Below are positions 23,355 to 35,963 of a stretch of 64,000 bases of DNA, piece by piece. The stretch is from Chrysoporthe austroafricana. Taxonomy: Eukaryota > Ascomycota > Sordariomycetes > Diaporthales > Cryphonectriaceae. Position numbers and translations under genes: made by a program. Within the stretch, counting starts at the first letter, position 1; every line of letters begins with the position of its first letter. Below the pieces are notes generated by a model. The model was not told where the DNA came from and ran no database searches. It saw nothing but the letters and a program-made list of their open reading frames with translations. The stretch lies in assembly GCA_001051155.2 (NCBI GenBank), contig JYIP02000005.1, positions 1,364,001 to 1,428,000 of the forward strand, written 5' to 3'.

Positions 23355-23603
23355 ATGTATTCAAACCTGCAACGCAAGCTTCAGGATGCATTTCTTTCGT
23401 GGGTTATTCGGATAGTGCTGCTTCTGGTAATTTGTACTCTTCTTATACTCCCTTCGGCGCTCCTGTCATATTTCGATTCCAGTCGCCAGACTAGGATGTC
23501 CCTGATACTGGTGATGTGCCTTCTTAACAGCGCTCTTGTCGTTGACCCGAATGAAGGGCGTCAGGTTGTTTTTGTCTTCGCATATACCCGCCATCATGGG
23601 TAA
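23355..23603 (+). pseudogene. Possible DUF6594-like C-terminal membrane fragment
   Basis: An 82-codon ORF with two hydrophobic helices (FLSWVIRIVLLLVICTLLI and MSLILVMCLLNSALVV) followed by GRQVVFVFAYTRHHG. This arrangement resembles the C-terminal part of fungal DUF6594 proteins, where two helices precede a conserved region ending in an Ala-Tyr-rich helix. It lacks the rest of the domain and ends abruptly, so I interpret it as a remnant. It may equally be a chance ORF. Confidence 0.35.
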
Positions 23604-24640
23604 TTTTCTCTCTCAAGTCTCATAAAGTTGACATTTATAATTCTGTTCTTTCCGTTTTCATGCTCAGCACGTTTTTAGCTTGGAATTATCAACGACGTTT
23701 TCATAAACTCTCGTTCATGACCGCTTCGTGAAAGTATTCGCCAACTTTACTGGAGCCACGCCCACGAAATAGTCAAGTCAATTATACTTTGTGCCCTCAA
23801 TTTTAGAGGCTAGAGAAACCCGCGGCACCTGAAACTCCAATGAGGAGAGGTCGAATGACGAAGTCCCAGCAACCTCGATGTTAATAAGGGCACTACACAT
23901 CTTGGCTATCGTTGCAGAGTATAAGCCTGATTGTTGAACGTGGTAAGACTTCGCTGTATGATCAGCCATCATGAAACAGTTGAGGACATCTAGTCTAATT
24001 TGGAACATTCCTAGTGCCGAGTCTGGCAGAGATTCGACATATCCTGTCCGATCTTCACCCGACATCCCCCCACGCGTGGCTGTGTGCTACACCGTGCGAG
24101 GCATCCTCGGGGCCTGGCAGAGACTAGACAGCCCACTCCTTTTCAGTTGTCCACTACGGTGACGAAGCCACGCGGTATGCCACCGGCCGGGCAGACGGGC
24201 CGGCCGAGAGTTGGCCACACGTCGGTTCCGAGCTGCATAGGAAGTCAGATCCATGATGTTCCCAGGACCATTCGACAGGGGTTTCAAATAGCACTATCGG
24301 TGGTGTGGTAACTCACTCCTTCATAGTGATCAGTTCGTAACATGCTGTAGGTTCTGGGCTGTGCAGAGAGTTATCACTAACGGACGGAGTACGGCTTCAT
24401 GGATTTAATAATAGAACAGATTGCAATCAGGCGCAGAGGGATCTATGCTGAGCTAAAAACATACAGAGAAGAGTCAGAAGCCCCAAAGCGCATCATCTGG
24501 CAACGCTGAGGCGTGAAACCACCTCTAAGACCAGCCATGACACCGGGGAGAGGTACACCGTTGAGACGCAGTCTCAGAAATAAATGAGAATTTTAAGAAC
24601 ACGCTTCACATAGCTATTCTCAACCCCTTCCCATGAACAT
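23604..24640. other. Intergenic region between accessory remnants and the MFS gene
   Basis: About 1 kb. A 95-codon minus ORF (23778-24065) has no recognisable domain and I do not call it a gene. No repeats seen. Confidence 0.4.
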
Positions 24641-26432
24641 CTACGACTTTCCGACCAGGTACTCCTCCTGCGAGATAATCTCGGTCTCCTTCTCGACCTG
24701 ATTCAGATCCAAGTGCGCTACGTGGGCCTCCTCGCCGTCGATCACCTTGGCCAGCTCCTCGAGGGTCGGCCCCTTGGTCTCGACGTACATGAAGTACACG
24801 AAGGCGAGCTCGAATCCGACCCAGCACTGAGATCGTCATGTTAGCCAGGTTGGACGTAGTAACACTGTGAGATTATTTTCTTAACTTACGGTGTAGATGA
24901 GGTAGAACTTCCAGGTATGCGGGTCGAAGTACTCAAAAGCGACAGGATTGGCATATGTGTTCAGCGTCAAAGCAATCTGGATGCAGAAGTTCATGATCAT
25001 GAGGCCCTTGGCACGGAGTGTGTACGGCAGGACCTCGATGGCATAGCCGACTAGAAGTCCAGACCAAGCGACGGAGTAGAAGATCCCAAAGATCCAGATG
25101 AACACGATCATGGCATTGTTAGCCTTCGTGGCACCGTGATCCTCGGCCAGCCCCGAGGTCAGAGTCCAGACGGCCAGCGTAGCGAGCATGCCTGCCGTGG
25201 ATATTAGAAACGTGGGGCGGCGGCCGATTTTGTCGACAAGCATCGCCATAGTGACGGAGACCAGGAGTGCCAGGGTGGTCTGACCGGCGGACAGGCCAAG
25301 CTTCTGGGTGGAGCCCTCTACACCGGCGGTGCTATAGAGAAGGCTGGAGTAGTTGGAGATGATGGCGTTGCCTGACCACTGCGAAAACACACCGAGAGAT
25401 ATGAGGACAGCTAATCGGTATCGGTTGCCCCTTGTCCTGAAGAAGTCGAAGTAGCTGCTCTGCTTCTTGGCCTCAAGCTCCATAGCGAGGGTCTCCTTGA
25501 TCTCGCGGTATTCGAACTGGACGGTCGGGTGTTGCGTATTGCCATTGGCGTGGTACTTCCCGAGGATCCGGAGAGCTTCCTCGCCCCTGTCCTTGGCGAT
25601 CAAAAAACGGGGCGACTCGGGAACGAACCAGATGAAGGTAAGCTGAATGATGGAGGGAAACGCCTGGAGCAGGGCAGGAATCCTCCACGACCAGTCGCTG
25701 AAGAGGTAGTCCGTTCCGAAGGCCAGCCATGAGACGAAGAGAGCGCCAACATTCCACAAACAGTTGTAAACGGTAGTCAGACGGGCTCTGTGCTGGGGGT
25801 GGCAGATCTCGGTGAGCAGCATGGGAGACGAAAGCTGAGCGAAGGAGTTGCCGAAACCAAGCAAGAATCGTCCGCCCATGAAGACGCCGAGAGTACTGCC
25901 AGCACCTTGCATGAGGGCACCGCCGATCATGATGGTACATCCGATGACGATGGGTACCTTTCGCCCGAAGCGATCCGTGAAGAAGGGGACAAGGGCGATG
26001 GATGCGACGCTGCCGATCTGGTACAGAGCACCCAGCAAACCCAGCATGGAGCCCTGGGGGTCACCGAATCTCTGAGTCGCAAGGTTGATCAGCTCTCTGC
26101 AGGGATCAAGGACGCGTTGCTCATAGATATTGGGACCGAATGCCCGTGGACAACAGAAGAAGACCGCATGAGAGCAACTATCACCCAAGGGACGGTGATG
26201 CAGAGATCCATTTGTGACTTACACTCTTCCAGGTGTCGAAGTTCTGCACACTGTTGAAGAACATGCCATCGTAACCAGTCGTGGCCGAAGCGATACAAAG
26301 GACAAACGCATGCCAGTACAACTTCCTCAGACCGGGCTCCTTCGTCCAGCTCACCCTCTCGAACTGAGGCGCCTCCTCCTGCGCAGCCACAACAACGTCC
26401 TTCTTGGGCGCCGACCTCCTGAAGAGGCCCAT
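24641..26432 (-). CDS. MFS sugar transporter (sugar porter family, hexose/lactose-permease-like)
   Basis: A proton-coupled or facilitative sugar transporter of the plasma membrane with 12 expected helices. Exons 26223-26432, 24890-26071 and 24641-24826, all phase 0, giving 525 aa. The first intron (26072-26222, 151 nt) joins FDTWKS to RFGDPQGSMLGLL as expected. Sugar-porter signatures are DRFGRKVPI after helix 2, RFLLGFG, PESPRFL before the central loop, VDKIGRRPTFL after helix 8, and VETKGPTLEE after helix 12. The N-terminal PQFERVSWTKEPGLRKLYW and GYDGMFFNS are typical of fungal lactose-permease-like members. Substrate cannot be assigned. It shares a 1.7-kb divergent upstream region with MSH3 and marks the right end of the accessory stretch. 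Confidence 0.93.
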
Positions 26433-28145
26433 ACTGGAGGATGGTAGAGGTCACTGGAACGAATGCGGTATGTGTAGCACTGAAAATGAGGCAAGCCTTG
26501 GGCCGGAAACACAATGTCAGGCCCTATTCGGGGAGAAAAGTGAGGCTGGCTGGACGAAACAGGCCATACTGTGAGAGAACGGGAAATTGATTCGGGATAT
26601 ATGAGAACAACAGCACAGAGAAAATCCTATGTGTGTGCGCGGGCGTTCGGACCGGGAGCCAGCCATCTGACCAAGCTGGAACCAGAGGGTCTAATTGGGA
26701 ATGGGACCAGGATCAATGGCTCTTCATCAGGCTAAATGCAACCAACATAGGAGCAACGTGGAAAAGGGCCTCAGACTCACGGCTGCCGGCTCGACATGGC
26801 CCAGCAAGCATGGTTCGCCCAGAAAAGATGGGGCGCAGCCCAGACCTCATCGACAATGGATCGACGTGAAGGTGACCGTGTTCAGAAGAGCGGAGGACTA
26901 ATTGGAGTGACTGCAGACGAGTTTGAATTGAAAATTGCCGTCTTATCGCGCATCTATTTGTCCGACCATGACATTGCGCGGCTTCGCGCGATCAAAACCA
27001 CCGTGAGTTGTGTTGCATGGCGGCCACAACCCCAGCCCGCTATCCAGCATGCCCAGTAGATCAAAACATGAACGTTTCCCCGGATCAGCGCTGTTAGCCT
27101 GTGGGGAACGTCCGGGGTAAGATGAATGGACGATGTGGGCCATCTTGGCCCTCTTGACCTGGCAGCTCGCAGGGACGAGTTGATCGTGCCCAAGGGACTC
27201 CAGTGGTGACTTTGTCGGCAGTGGAACGTCGAACTGCTGCAGGAGGTTCAGTCGCCGTCGGGCAGGAATGAGATGCAGGAAGGCGATTCCGGCTGCTCTG
27301 AGAGTAAATTACCGTCGCAGTCGGCCTGATGTCGGCCCATGGCCAAGTGTGTTGGGTACTGTACCTTGCATGGCTTGGCGCAAGACGTATGCCAGTGATG
27401 GAACGGGATGCAGTCCACCAAACCAAGTTAACATGCGCTCGATCGAAAGTGCACCGGCCCTGCCAGCCAGCTACAGGCACCCTCGCGGGCGGGTGGCATT
27501 TCTGCTCGAGGCAATCACCCGACACATTTAGCCTAATACTGTATCAGCCCCGTCCCCCGTCTTAGCCTTGGCGAGCAAGTTCAGCCTCGTGACAGAGCCT
27601 TGTCTAGAGATCTGGTTTTGGGTACCCCGTCTACTAGATAGCATCGGTCCATCCCAACATGGTCATGACAGCTCGATCTCTCTAGCCGCGCTACAAGGAC
27701 TGGCGCCAAAACATAGAGCGCCCCCGTGTCCCGGGTCGGCCTGCTGCCTCGGACGCCCCCGGGGTCCAGACTGTTAACTCTCGCGGTCGTTGACAAGATC
27801 GCCTCAACAGCACCTGCTCTGTTCGATCAGCTCGAGGCTCGAAGCATGCTGCACTTGGGCATTCCATCGAGAGTGCGCACTGCTCCACGGATCCGTCAGT
27901 CTAAGTAGGCCAGCGCGCCATTTTCATTGGAGGGACAATACCGAGGATGGCGTCGATGAGGTTGAAATAAAGTTGGCGGGGGTCCCATGTAGAGAGGGTC
28001 TTATCGATAAGCATCCCCCTCTACCCGCGACGCGTCGGTTTCCAGCCAACACGCGTAGATTAACTAGACTCAAGTTGAACCATCACACCGTTGGTGTCAA
28101 GTCATCGTTGATAAATGACCCACCACACGCACACACTACCACATC
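26433..28145. other. Divergent MFS transporter / MSH3 intergenic region
   Basis: 1.7 kb between divergent start codons. Several ORFs of 60-140 codons overlap in all frames without domain content or fungal-like codon use, and I reject them. Two ACGCGT boxes near the MSH3 end are listed separately. Confidence 0.45.
28030..28056. promoter_or_regulatory. Two MCB boxes (ACGCGT) upstream of MSH3
   Basis: Perfect palindromic ACGCGT hexamers at 28030-28035 and 28051-28056, 21 bp apart and about 90-116 bp upstream of the MSH3 ATG. ACGCGT is the MluI cell-cycle box bound by MBF (Mbp1/Swi6 in yeast, Cdc10 complexes in fission yeast), which drives G1/S expression. Two within 27 bp at promoter distance is stronger than a single match. 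Confidence 0.5.
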
Positions 28146-31100
28146 ATGGCTGGTTCATCTAAGCATCCTGAGAAGCGCCAGGCGTCTCTAACGAGCTTCT
28201 TCACACCCAAGACCGTCAATGGCCTGTCACAGTCCCTCAAGAACCCGTCGACTGCGCCAGGTGGCGATGTTGGAGGCAACAAGACCGACGGCAGCAGTCC
28301 AGCACGCAAGCGGCCCCTTGAGGAGGACACCGACAACGGCAACGATGGCTTCACTCACCCACTAAAGCGAGCAAAACCTAAGGACGACCATGTACTAGAC
28401 AGAAGCACTTCCTTCGACGAGTCGGCAAAGGAGCCGGTCGAAGCTGCCTCCGCCACCCCGAAAGGCTCTCGGGCAGAGCGATATGCATATGATGCGTCCC
28501 GAGCGACCGAGACAGTGGCTGCAGTTGAAGACGATGCAGAAGACGAGGCTGTGACCCGGCGCAAGGCGGAGCTGCACCGCAAGTTCGTCAAGAAGCTGGG
28601 GCACCCAGATAGTATGGCCATGATCAAGCGTCGCAACTTTCAAGTCAATGATGAGACCACAGCCTTGGAAGAGGACGGTGATGCAGATGACATGGAGGAG
28701 GAAGAGGCTGCTCTGCCAAAGACCGCGAAGAAGAAAGGTGCCAAGACCGGCAAGCTGACTCCCATGGAGATCCAGTTCCTGGATATCAAGAGGAAACACA
28801 TGGGCACAGTTCTCATCGTCGAAGTTGGGTACAAGTTCAGGTTCTTCGGCGAGGACGCGAGGATCGCAGCAAAGGAGCTCAGCATTGTTTGTATACCTGG
28901 GAAGTTCCGATACGACGAGCGTAGGTAGACATCTGCATCTCTTCGCCCACCATATCGACGCTAACACTAGTCATATAGATCCTTCAGAAGCCCATCTAGA
29001 TCGATTCGCCTCCGCGAGCATTCCCGTGCACCGCCTTCCCGTCCACGCCAAGCGGCTAGTGGCTGCTGGCCACAAGGTGGGCGTTGTGCGGCAGATCGAG
29101 ACAGCAGCCCTGAAAAAGGCCGGGGACAACCGGAATGCCCCCTTCGTCAGGAAGCTCACCAACGTCTACACCAAAGGAACGTACGTCGACGAGATAGGGG
29201 AGCTCGACCAAGAGAGCGCAGGCGCACCTCCAGGAGGCTACCTGCTCTGCATCACGGAATCAAAAGCCAAGGGCTGGGGCACCGACGAGAAGGTTGATGT
29301 TGGTGTTCTTGCCGTCCAACCTGCCACAGGAGACATCATCTACGATAACTTCGAGGACGGATTCATGCGCCGAGAGATTGAGACCAGGCTCCTGCATATC
29401 TCGCCGTGCGAGTTTCTCATCGTCGGAGACCTGTCGAAAGCCACTGACAAGCTGCTTCAGCATTTATCAGGCACAAGCAGCAATGTCTTCGGGGACCGAA
29501 CCCGGATGGAGAGGGTGCCCAAAGGCAAGACGATGGCCGCCGAGGCTTACTCACATGTGACACAATTCTACGCCGGCAAACTGAAGGATAATACTGATCA
29601 GCGAGCATCTTCTCTGCTGGACAAGGTACTAAAGCTGCCGGAGCCAGTGACCATATGTTTGTCCGCGATGATCACACACTTAACCGAGTACGGCCTGGAG
29701 CACATCTTTGACCTAACGAAATACTTCACATCGTTCTCAACAAGGTCACACATGTTGATCAATGGGACTACATTAGAGAGTCTAGAGGTCTACAGAAACC
29801 AGACCGACCACCTGGAGAAGGGCAGCCTTCTGTGGGCTATCGACAAAACACACACTCGTTTTGGCCAAAGGCTTTTGAGAAAATGGATTGGTCGCCCACT
29901 TCTGGATAAGGTGGCTCTGGAGGAGCGCGTAACGGCGGTCGAGGAGCTATTCGAGAACAGATCGACATGGAGAGTTGACAAATTGGAAGGTCTCCTGACG
30001 CACATCAAGACAGACTTGGAGAGGAGTCTCATCCGCATCTACTATGGCAAATGCTCCAGGCCAGAGTTGCTCTCCGTCCTGCAGTCCATGCAGAAGATCT
30101 CAATGGAGTACGCTAAGGTCAAGACCGCAGCAGACACGGGCTTTCAGTCCAGCCTTCTGAATGATGCGATCTGCTCGATCCCACAGATTGGCGAGATCGT
30201 CGTCACCTTCCTCGAGAAGATCAATCCGGAGGCCGCCCGTCGAGACGACAAGTACGAGTTCTTCCGCGAAACGGAGGAGACTGACGACATTTCGAACCAC
30301 AAGCTTGGCATTGCGGCAGTCGAACAAGAGCTCGACGCCCACCGCCAGGAGGCAGCTCAGAAGCTTAGCAAGAAGGGCCCTGTTCCGTATGTCACCGTCG
30401 CGGGCATCGACTACCTGATAGAAGTCCCCAACAGCGACCTGAAGAAAGTACCTGCCTCGTGGATCAAGATCAGCGGCACCAAGAAGCTGTCCCGGTTCCA
30501 CACTCCCGAAGTCGTCAGACTGATCAGCGAGCGGGACCAGCACAAGGAATCTCTCGCCGCCGCCTGCGATGAAGCCTTCCGCTCACTGCTGACCTCCATA
30601 GCAGCAGCGTACCAGCCGCTCCGCGATGCCGTGTCTGCTCTCGCCACTCTTGACTGCCTGGTCTCCTTGTCCAAGGTTGCGGCGCTCCCAGGCTACTCAA
30701 GGCCCACATTTCTCCCCTCTTCAAATGATCCATCCATCTCAATATCTGCCGGACGCCACCCTATCGCCGAACATACCCTTCCCAACGGATACATCCCCTT
30801 CACGACCACACTCTCTTCCCCCTCGCCTTTGGCATACCTTATCACCGGCCCAAACATGGGCGGAAAATCCTCCTTCGTGCGCGCGGTCGCCCTACTCGTT
30901 CTGCTTGCACAAATCGGCTCCTTCGTCCCAGCCGACAGCATGTCTCTCACCCTCGCAGATGCAATCTATACGCGAATGGGCGCTCGCGACAATCTCTTCG
31001 CGGGCGAGAGCACCTTCATGGTCGAGGTCTCCGAGACAGCCTCTATACTCCGCTCCGCGACGCCCCGCTCCCTCGTCGTGCTCGATGAGCTTGGTCGTGG

Positions 31101-31587
31101 CACATCGACCCACGACGGCGCCGCGATTGCGCACGCGGTGCTCGAGCACGTCGTCCGCGAGACAAAGTGCCTGACACTCTTCATCACGCACTACCAGAAC
31201 CTCGCCAAGATCGCCTCCGGCCTCGGCAGCGGGCTGGTCAAGAACGTCCACATGCGCTTCAAGGCCACCAAGCCTTCTGTCGCTACCGCTGGCGGCGGCA
31301 ACAACTCTGACAGCGATGAAGGAAGCGGCGCTGGCGACGAGGAGATCACCTTCCTGTACGAGGTCGCCGAGGGCGTTGCGCACCGGTCCTATGGGCTCAA
31401 TGTCGCACGGCTCGCCCGCATCCCGCGCAAGGTTCTCGACGTCGCGGCGAAGAAGTCGCGCGAGCTGGAGGACGAGGTGAGGCTGCGCCGGCTCCGGGGT
31501 GCCGCGGCGCTGTTGGGGGACGTCCTGTCTGGACAGGCGGTAGATGAGAAGGTTGAGGAGCTGATTTCAGGTGTCGAGCAGTTGTAG
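28146..31587 (+). CDS. MSH3: DNA mismatch repair protein MSH3
   Basis: A MutS homologue that with MSH2 forms MutS-beta, which recognises insertion/deletion loops in nuclear DNA. Exon 1 is 28146-28920 and exon 2 is 28979-31587; the 58-nt phase-1 intron joins GKFRYDE to [10 protein letters not shown], giving 1127 aa. A PIP box (QASLTSFF, residues 12-19) should bind PCNA. The MutS I mismatch-binding domain starts near residue 205 ([17 protein letters not shown]), with [14 protein letters not shown] characteristic of MSH3. Connector, lever and clamp follow, and the ATPase has Walker [10 protein letters not shown] (about residue 882) and Walker [17 protein letters not shown] (about residue 960). 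The C-terminal helix-turn-helix region ends the protein. The acidic, Lys-rich residues 20-200 are disordered, as usual. The codons and length look intact. MCB-like boxes lie upstream. Confidence 0.96.
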
Positions 31588-32519
31588 ATGCCTATGCACT
31601 AGGTAGGGTCGTGGGTATTGTTAGGGATATCGTGGCGTTCAGTGCACACCGGCAAATGATGGAAAATGTGCTAGGTGCAGTGACTTAAAGGACCGGAACA
31701 GTCCTGGGATGGCTTACGACATTAACGTTGGTAGTTTCCTTTCATTATGACTCTCATCGTGTCTCTGTTCTATAGCATCTTTGTTGTACTCTCGGTTGAT
31801 ATTCCGCGCAACTGCCAGAAAAATTCGACTAATTCTTCCTATGGACCAATTCTCTATCTCGTCCATACCTCTTCGTCAGTAACCCGAATCATTCTTTGAT
31901 CAGATCGCTGTAAACACAAGTATCACATCTTACGGCTGATAGAAAGCAGGTTCAGAAATACAGCGGGAGCCTAAACAAGCCGTGCCGCGGACGAGGTTGA
32001 GGCCACTTCACGAGTTCAGAGGAACTAAAAATCACCATTTTGTGCGGGTATCTGATAGCTATGAACGACCACCGTCCCGGCTGCGCTAAGAAAGTCAACT
32101 CCAAAAAGAAATGTGCCCTCCCTTCCCATATGATGGTAATTGATATAATTGCCGCCACAAGGTGGACAGAGAATGCAAAGAAATGTTAGCCTTGTCTAAA
32201 GCATTAGTGGCCGAGTGCTCAAACGGAGCCCTTCCGATGCCATTGAGATTGAGGTTGAAACCCCAAAGAAAACAGCGCAAAGGTGAATAAACGAAAACAA
32301 GAATGCAATGGCCATCCCGAGACCCAATTCATAACCGAACGCCAGCCGAGAGTGCCGCGCTGTAGTGGTCCGCTGAAGCAGCAGACTACTCCAGAGTGCA
32401 ATTGCCGGGCTTGTATTCCAGGTTATTGAGCTCTTCGAGATGCTTATCGGGACGTTGAGAGGAGCACTTATCGGTGGTTGGGGTTATTCGGTGTCCTCGG
32501 CGTTGTCTTCTGCTCCTGA
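31588..32519. other. Convergent intergenic region MSH3 / zinc-finger gene
   Basis: About 0.93 kb of lower GC content between two convergent genes. No supported ORF, repeat or RNA gene. Confidence 0.5.
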
Positions 32520-35104
32520 TCAAACGCCAAAGTCGTCATTCGGGCCCGTGGTGTGACCCGATTGGTATGGGGAGCCACTATTCATGCCATTGCCCGTACC
32601 ACTGTTCATGCCCGGATTCAGGCTGCTGTATTCCATGCCATTAATTGACTGGAACGATGCATTGGGTGGCCGAGAGACGTCAAACCCGCCGTATAGATAG
32701 GGGAAGTTGTCCTGGCGTTGGACACAGAGGGGGTTGAGCCCGCCCTGCTGCATGTTCTGACGCTGCTGGCTCAGGAAAGCGGGCAGGGTCGAATTCTGCT
32801 GCAGAGAGAAGGCGTTGCGGTCATTCTCCTTGTCGAAGAATCCGAACGAGGGCTGATTGGTCTGACGACCAAACAAAGATGACATAGGACGGTTCGGAGG
32901 AAGACCCTGCATCGCATTTCGATAGGGGAGAGCCATCTGCTGACCACCGAAGGGGTTTCCACCAAGATCTGTAGACACACGTCATGTCATTACAATCAGC
33001 AGATTATCAAGCGAGCGGTGAATATAACTTACCCTGCACGACCTCCCGGTGTCCTCCAAATATGTCACCTCCCAAGGCAGAGTCCTCAACACCATCATCG
33101 AACGCACTGAGGCCACGGCTGTCGTGAGAGGCGCCCACTTCCTCTTCAGAGTTACTCTCCTCTTCAATTTTTGGGATCTTCTTCCCAACACCCCGCTTGC
33201 CAGTCTTCGAGCCTCGGGTCGTGGATCGGGTTTGACGTTGAGCGTTAGGGGCCGCCGACGCAGCGCCCCGGCCACGACGCTTCTTGGCTGGGGGGAGCTC
33301 CTCGTCATCCCTGGACTCCTTAGGGCACCAGAGTCAATGCCTCAATTTGCCACATGTAGCTGCGTATGGACCCCTGGAAAGGAAACTTACTGGACTGCCA
33401 TCTATAGATGGGCTGTCGTACACGTTGCGAGTGCGATCGATCTTGACCATACCCTCGTTCCAGACGTACTCGGTCTGCTCAACAGACTCCGAAGTCATCA
33501 CCATGTTCTTAAGAACGGAGTGATGCTTCTTCTGATTGCGCATGCGCTTCATCTCGGGCGTGGCAGCATCAAAGATGCGCATGCCGGGCCAAACCGCACC
33601 CTTCAGCTTGGGCGTGCTCGAACCGTCATCGTCACCATCCGCAACGGGCTCATTGTTGAGATACCCAAGCGGCTGTGGGGAGTCGGGCAAGGGGTAGACG
33701 CTTCGAGCTCGCTTGTTCGCGGGAGTATGGAAGGCGTCCTCGAAGGAATCATCACGAGGGACGTGGAGGGGCCAGGCGTGCTGGTTCAGGGGGTTTTGAG
33801 CGAACTCGAGCCGCATGCTATCACCTTCCTCGGTCTTCACGTGTTCACGAGCGGCTGAAGAGCGGCGGGACTTCTTCTGTGATGCTGTCAGCTGGGACTG
33901 CAGTGTGGATGTTAGGGGGTGGGGGACAGGTCTGGACAGGGAGCTTGCCTCGATACCACTAGTCCGCTGCCTTTTGAGCTGAGCCTGTTTCTTCTGTTCC
34001 TTGGCATCCTGACGGTTCTTCAATAGCTGTGTGATTCCGTATCGGTCGGCCCACTGCTGGAACAAGCGGATGGTCTGTTTATCCTCATCCTTGTCGGAGA
34101 TCTCAAGCTTGAACCGGGCGGCAAGATGACTCTTGGAGGAGATGTGAGTCAAGAGGTGGGAGACGTCCGAGAACGTAGGCTTCTTGGGGCAAAGGCAGCA
34201 CTTTAGAGGTATGGCATTGGCGTTGTCGCAACCAGCGTCGGCAACAGCCTCGCTGGGCATAGGGAGCGTGATGGTATCCATGGCGAGCTGGAAAAGGAGT
34301 CAGACCGAATCGGCATGAGACCCGGGCAGATTATACCGTAAAGAGCGTGGGGGCAAGCAACAGCAAGGAAGCAACAAAAGAGTGGCAGCAGGGCGCGACT
34401 GTGATGAGAGTGAAGGCACAACAGGATGGCGAACATGAGACGGCAGTATGGTGGGACGGTGTTTGGCACGGAAGAAGGAGAGGCTCATCGGGCTGCAGAT
34501 GATGGCTGAGGAGGAGGAGGAAGGAAAGGAGGAGAACCGCACTCACATTGGGACGAGCAGGAGCCATCAGGGGAGGTACCTCGGAACCGAGGCCGCGATA
34601 AAAGTTGGCGGCAGGAAGGGACTGGAGCAGATGAAGGCCGGCACCTATCGTCAGAATATATGGGAAGGTGTTGCCAATGGTGTTGACCATGGTGTTGCCT
34701 CGAGTCTGGAAACCGATGTGAAGGGCAGGAGTGCTCTGGGTACTCTGGGTGCCGCCGAGTTGGTAGGTGGTAGGAGGAAGGAGCTGTTGGGGACCGGCAG
34801 GCTGTCGCTGGGGACTGGTCGGCTGCTGAGAGGGTATTTTGAAGGGCTGCTGATCGGGCATAGGGTCGGGGAGAGGCACACAGGAAGGTAGGTGTGTCGG
34901 GACCCAAGGCCGCTCCACGTCGGCATACGCTTCAGAAGTCTGGTAGCTGAGGGTGGCCGTGGTTGCCAGTGTAGTGGGCTTGTTCTTGGGCTTCTGGTGG
35001 GGTTGCTCCTTGAGGATATCATCCTCGGTCGCGTACTCGTCGGGACTATACCTTGAGCCCTCACCCTCGGACAGCGTCACATAACCTGATCGAAGCTTCA
35101 TCAT
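32520..35104 (-). CDS. Fungal C2H2-type zinc-finger protein of unknown function
   Basis: Four exons: 34547-35104, 33391-34287, 33033-33318 and 32520-32968, giving 729 aa. The first intron (34288-34546, 259 nt, GTGAGT..TTCCAG) is long for this window but both sides are phase 0 and it joins PARPN to LAMDTITLPM. A single finger reads KCCLCPKKPTFSDVSHLLTH then SSKSH, fitting C-x2-C-x14-H-x5-H with Cys216, Cys219, His234 and His240, closer to U1-like fingers than to classic DNA-binding arrays. The rest is disordered: a Pro/Gln-rich N-terminal part, basic patches (KKRRGRGAASAAPNAQ) that may serve nuclear localisation, and an Asn/Gln/Gly/Met-rich tail. A nuclear or RNA-related role is inference. An automated annotation could split this gene at the long intron and begin at the ATG at 34281. 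Confidence 0.75.
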
Positions 35105-35265
35105 TGATACTATTATATGACTGGCTGAGATGATAAGAAGGGGGGAAGACCGGATTAGAGGAGGCAGACGGACTGGTCAGAGGAAAGTGAGCTGAGGGAG
35201 GAGACTGGCGGGATTCGGGGTACATTTGGGGGGAGGGGGGCGAAGGGTATCGCCAAGAGAATATG
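35105..35265. other. Upstream region of the zinc-finger gene
   Basis: Purine-rich leader and promoter region, ending where the AT-rich repeat tract begins at about 35266. Confidence 0.35.
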
Positions 35266-35460
35266 TGTCGACGAATTTGTGTCGACGACACTTTTCTATA
35301 CAAGAGATTTTCTGTTAATGAAGCTTTTGTTAACGAATTCTTCCTGTCGACAAAGCTTTCCTGTCAATAACGCTTTCCTATCGACAAGCCTTCCAAAGTT
35401 GTTTGTTCATAGAGCTTTTCCATCAACAAATTTTTATTTTCAACAAATTTTTTTGCCACC
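35266..35460 (+). repeat. Degenerate 17-bp tandem repeat (consensus TGTCGACAAAGCTTTCC)
   Basis: About ten imperfect units follow each other, for example TGTCGACGACACTTTTC, TGTTAACGAATTCTTCC, TGTCGACAAAGCTTTCC, TGTCAATAACGCTTTCC and TATCGACAAGCCTTCCA. Most are 16-17 bp; the phase is kept by a T[GA]T[CT]RAC start and a CTTTCC-like end. Copies diverge at CpG/TpG-type positions and become AT-rich to the right, which fits an old minisatellite undergoing C-to-T decay. Confidence 0.6.
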
Positions 35461-35591
35461 CTAGCTTTTTGTTTAAATATATATATATATATATAATTCA
35501 TTTCATTTGCATAATTTATTACTATATTATAAGAATATCTTATATTAGTTTATTTAATATTGACATTCAAGATGTTTATGAAATGCAAGAC

Positions 35592-35640
<49 letters not shown>

Positions 35641-35929
35641 TTTTTTAAAAAAATATAAAAAATACAAGACCAAAAATAAAAAAAAAAAAAACAAAAAAAA
35701 ATGTTAAGAACAAACGAACTACTTTTGAAAAACAAGACGCGATGTGTTATAGTAGACAGATCAGAAGAGCNTTTTTTTTTTTTTTTTTTTTTTTTCTTGT
35801 TTTTTATAAAATTTTTTTTTTTTTATTTTATATAAATTAATATAAGATATTTTTATTATTTTTTAAAAATTAATGAAATTATTTTTATTTTTTTAATTAA
35901 AAATTAAAATAAAAAAATTTTAAAAAAAG

Positions 35930-35963
<34 letters not shown>

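Noticed and set aside
26633..28130. Several ORFs of 60-140 codons between the MFS gene and MSH3
   Set aside because: All frames open equally, no domains, no splice logic; chance ORFs in GC-balanced intergenic DNA.
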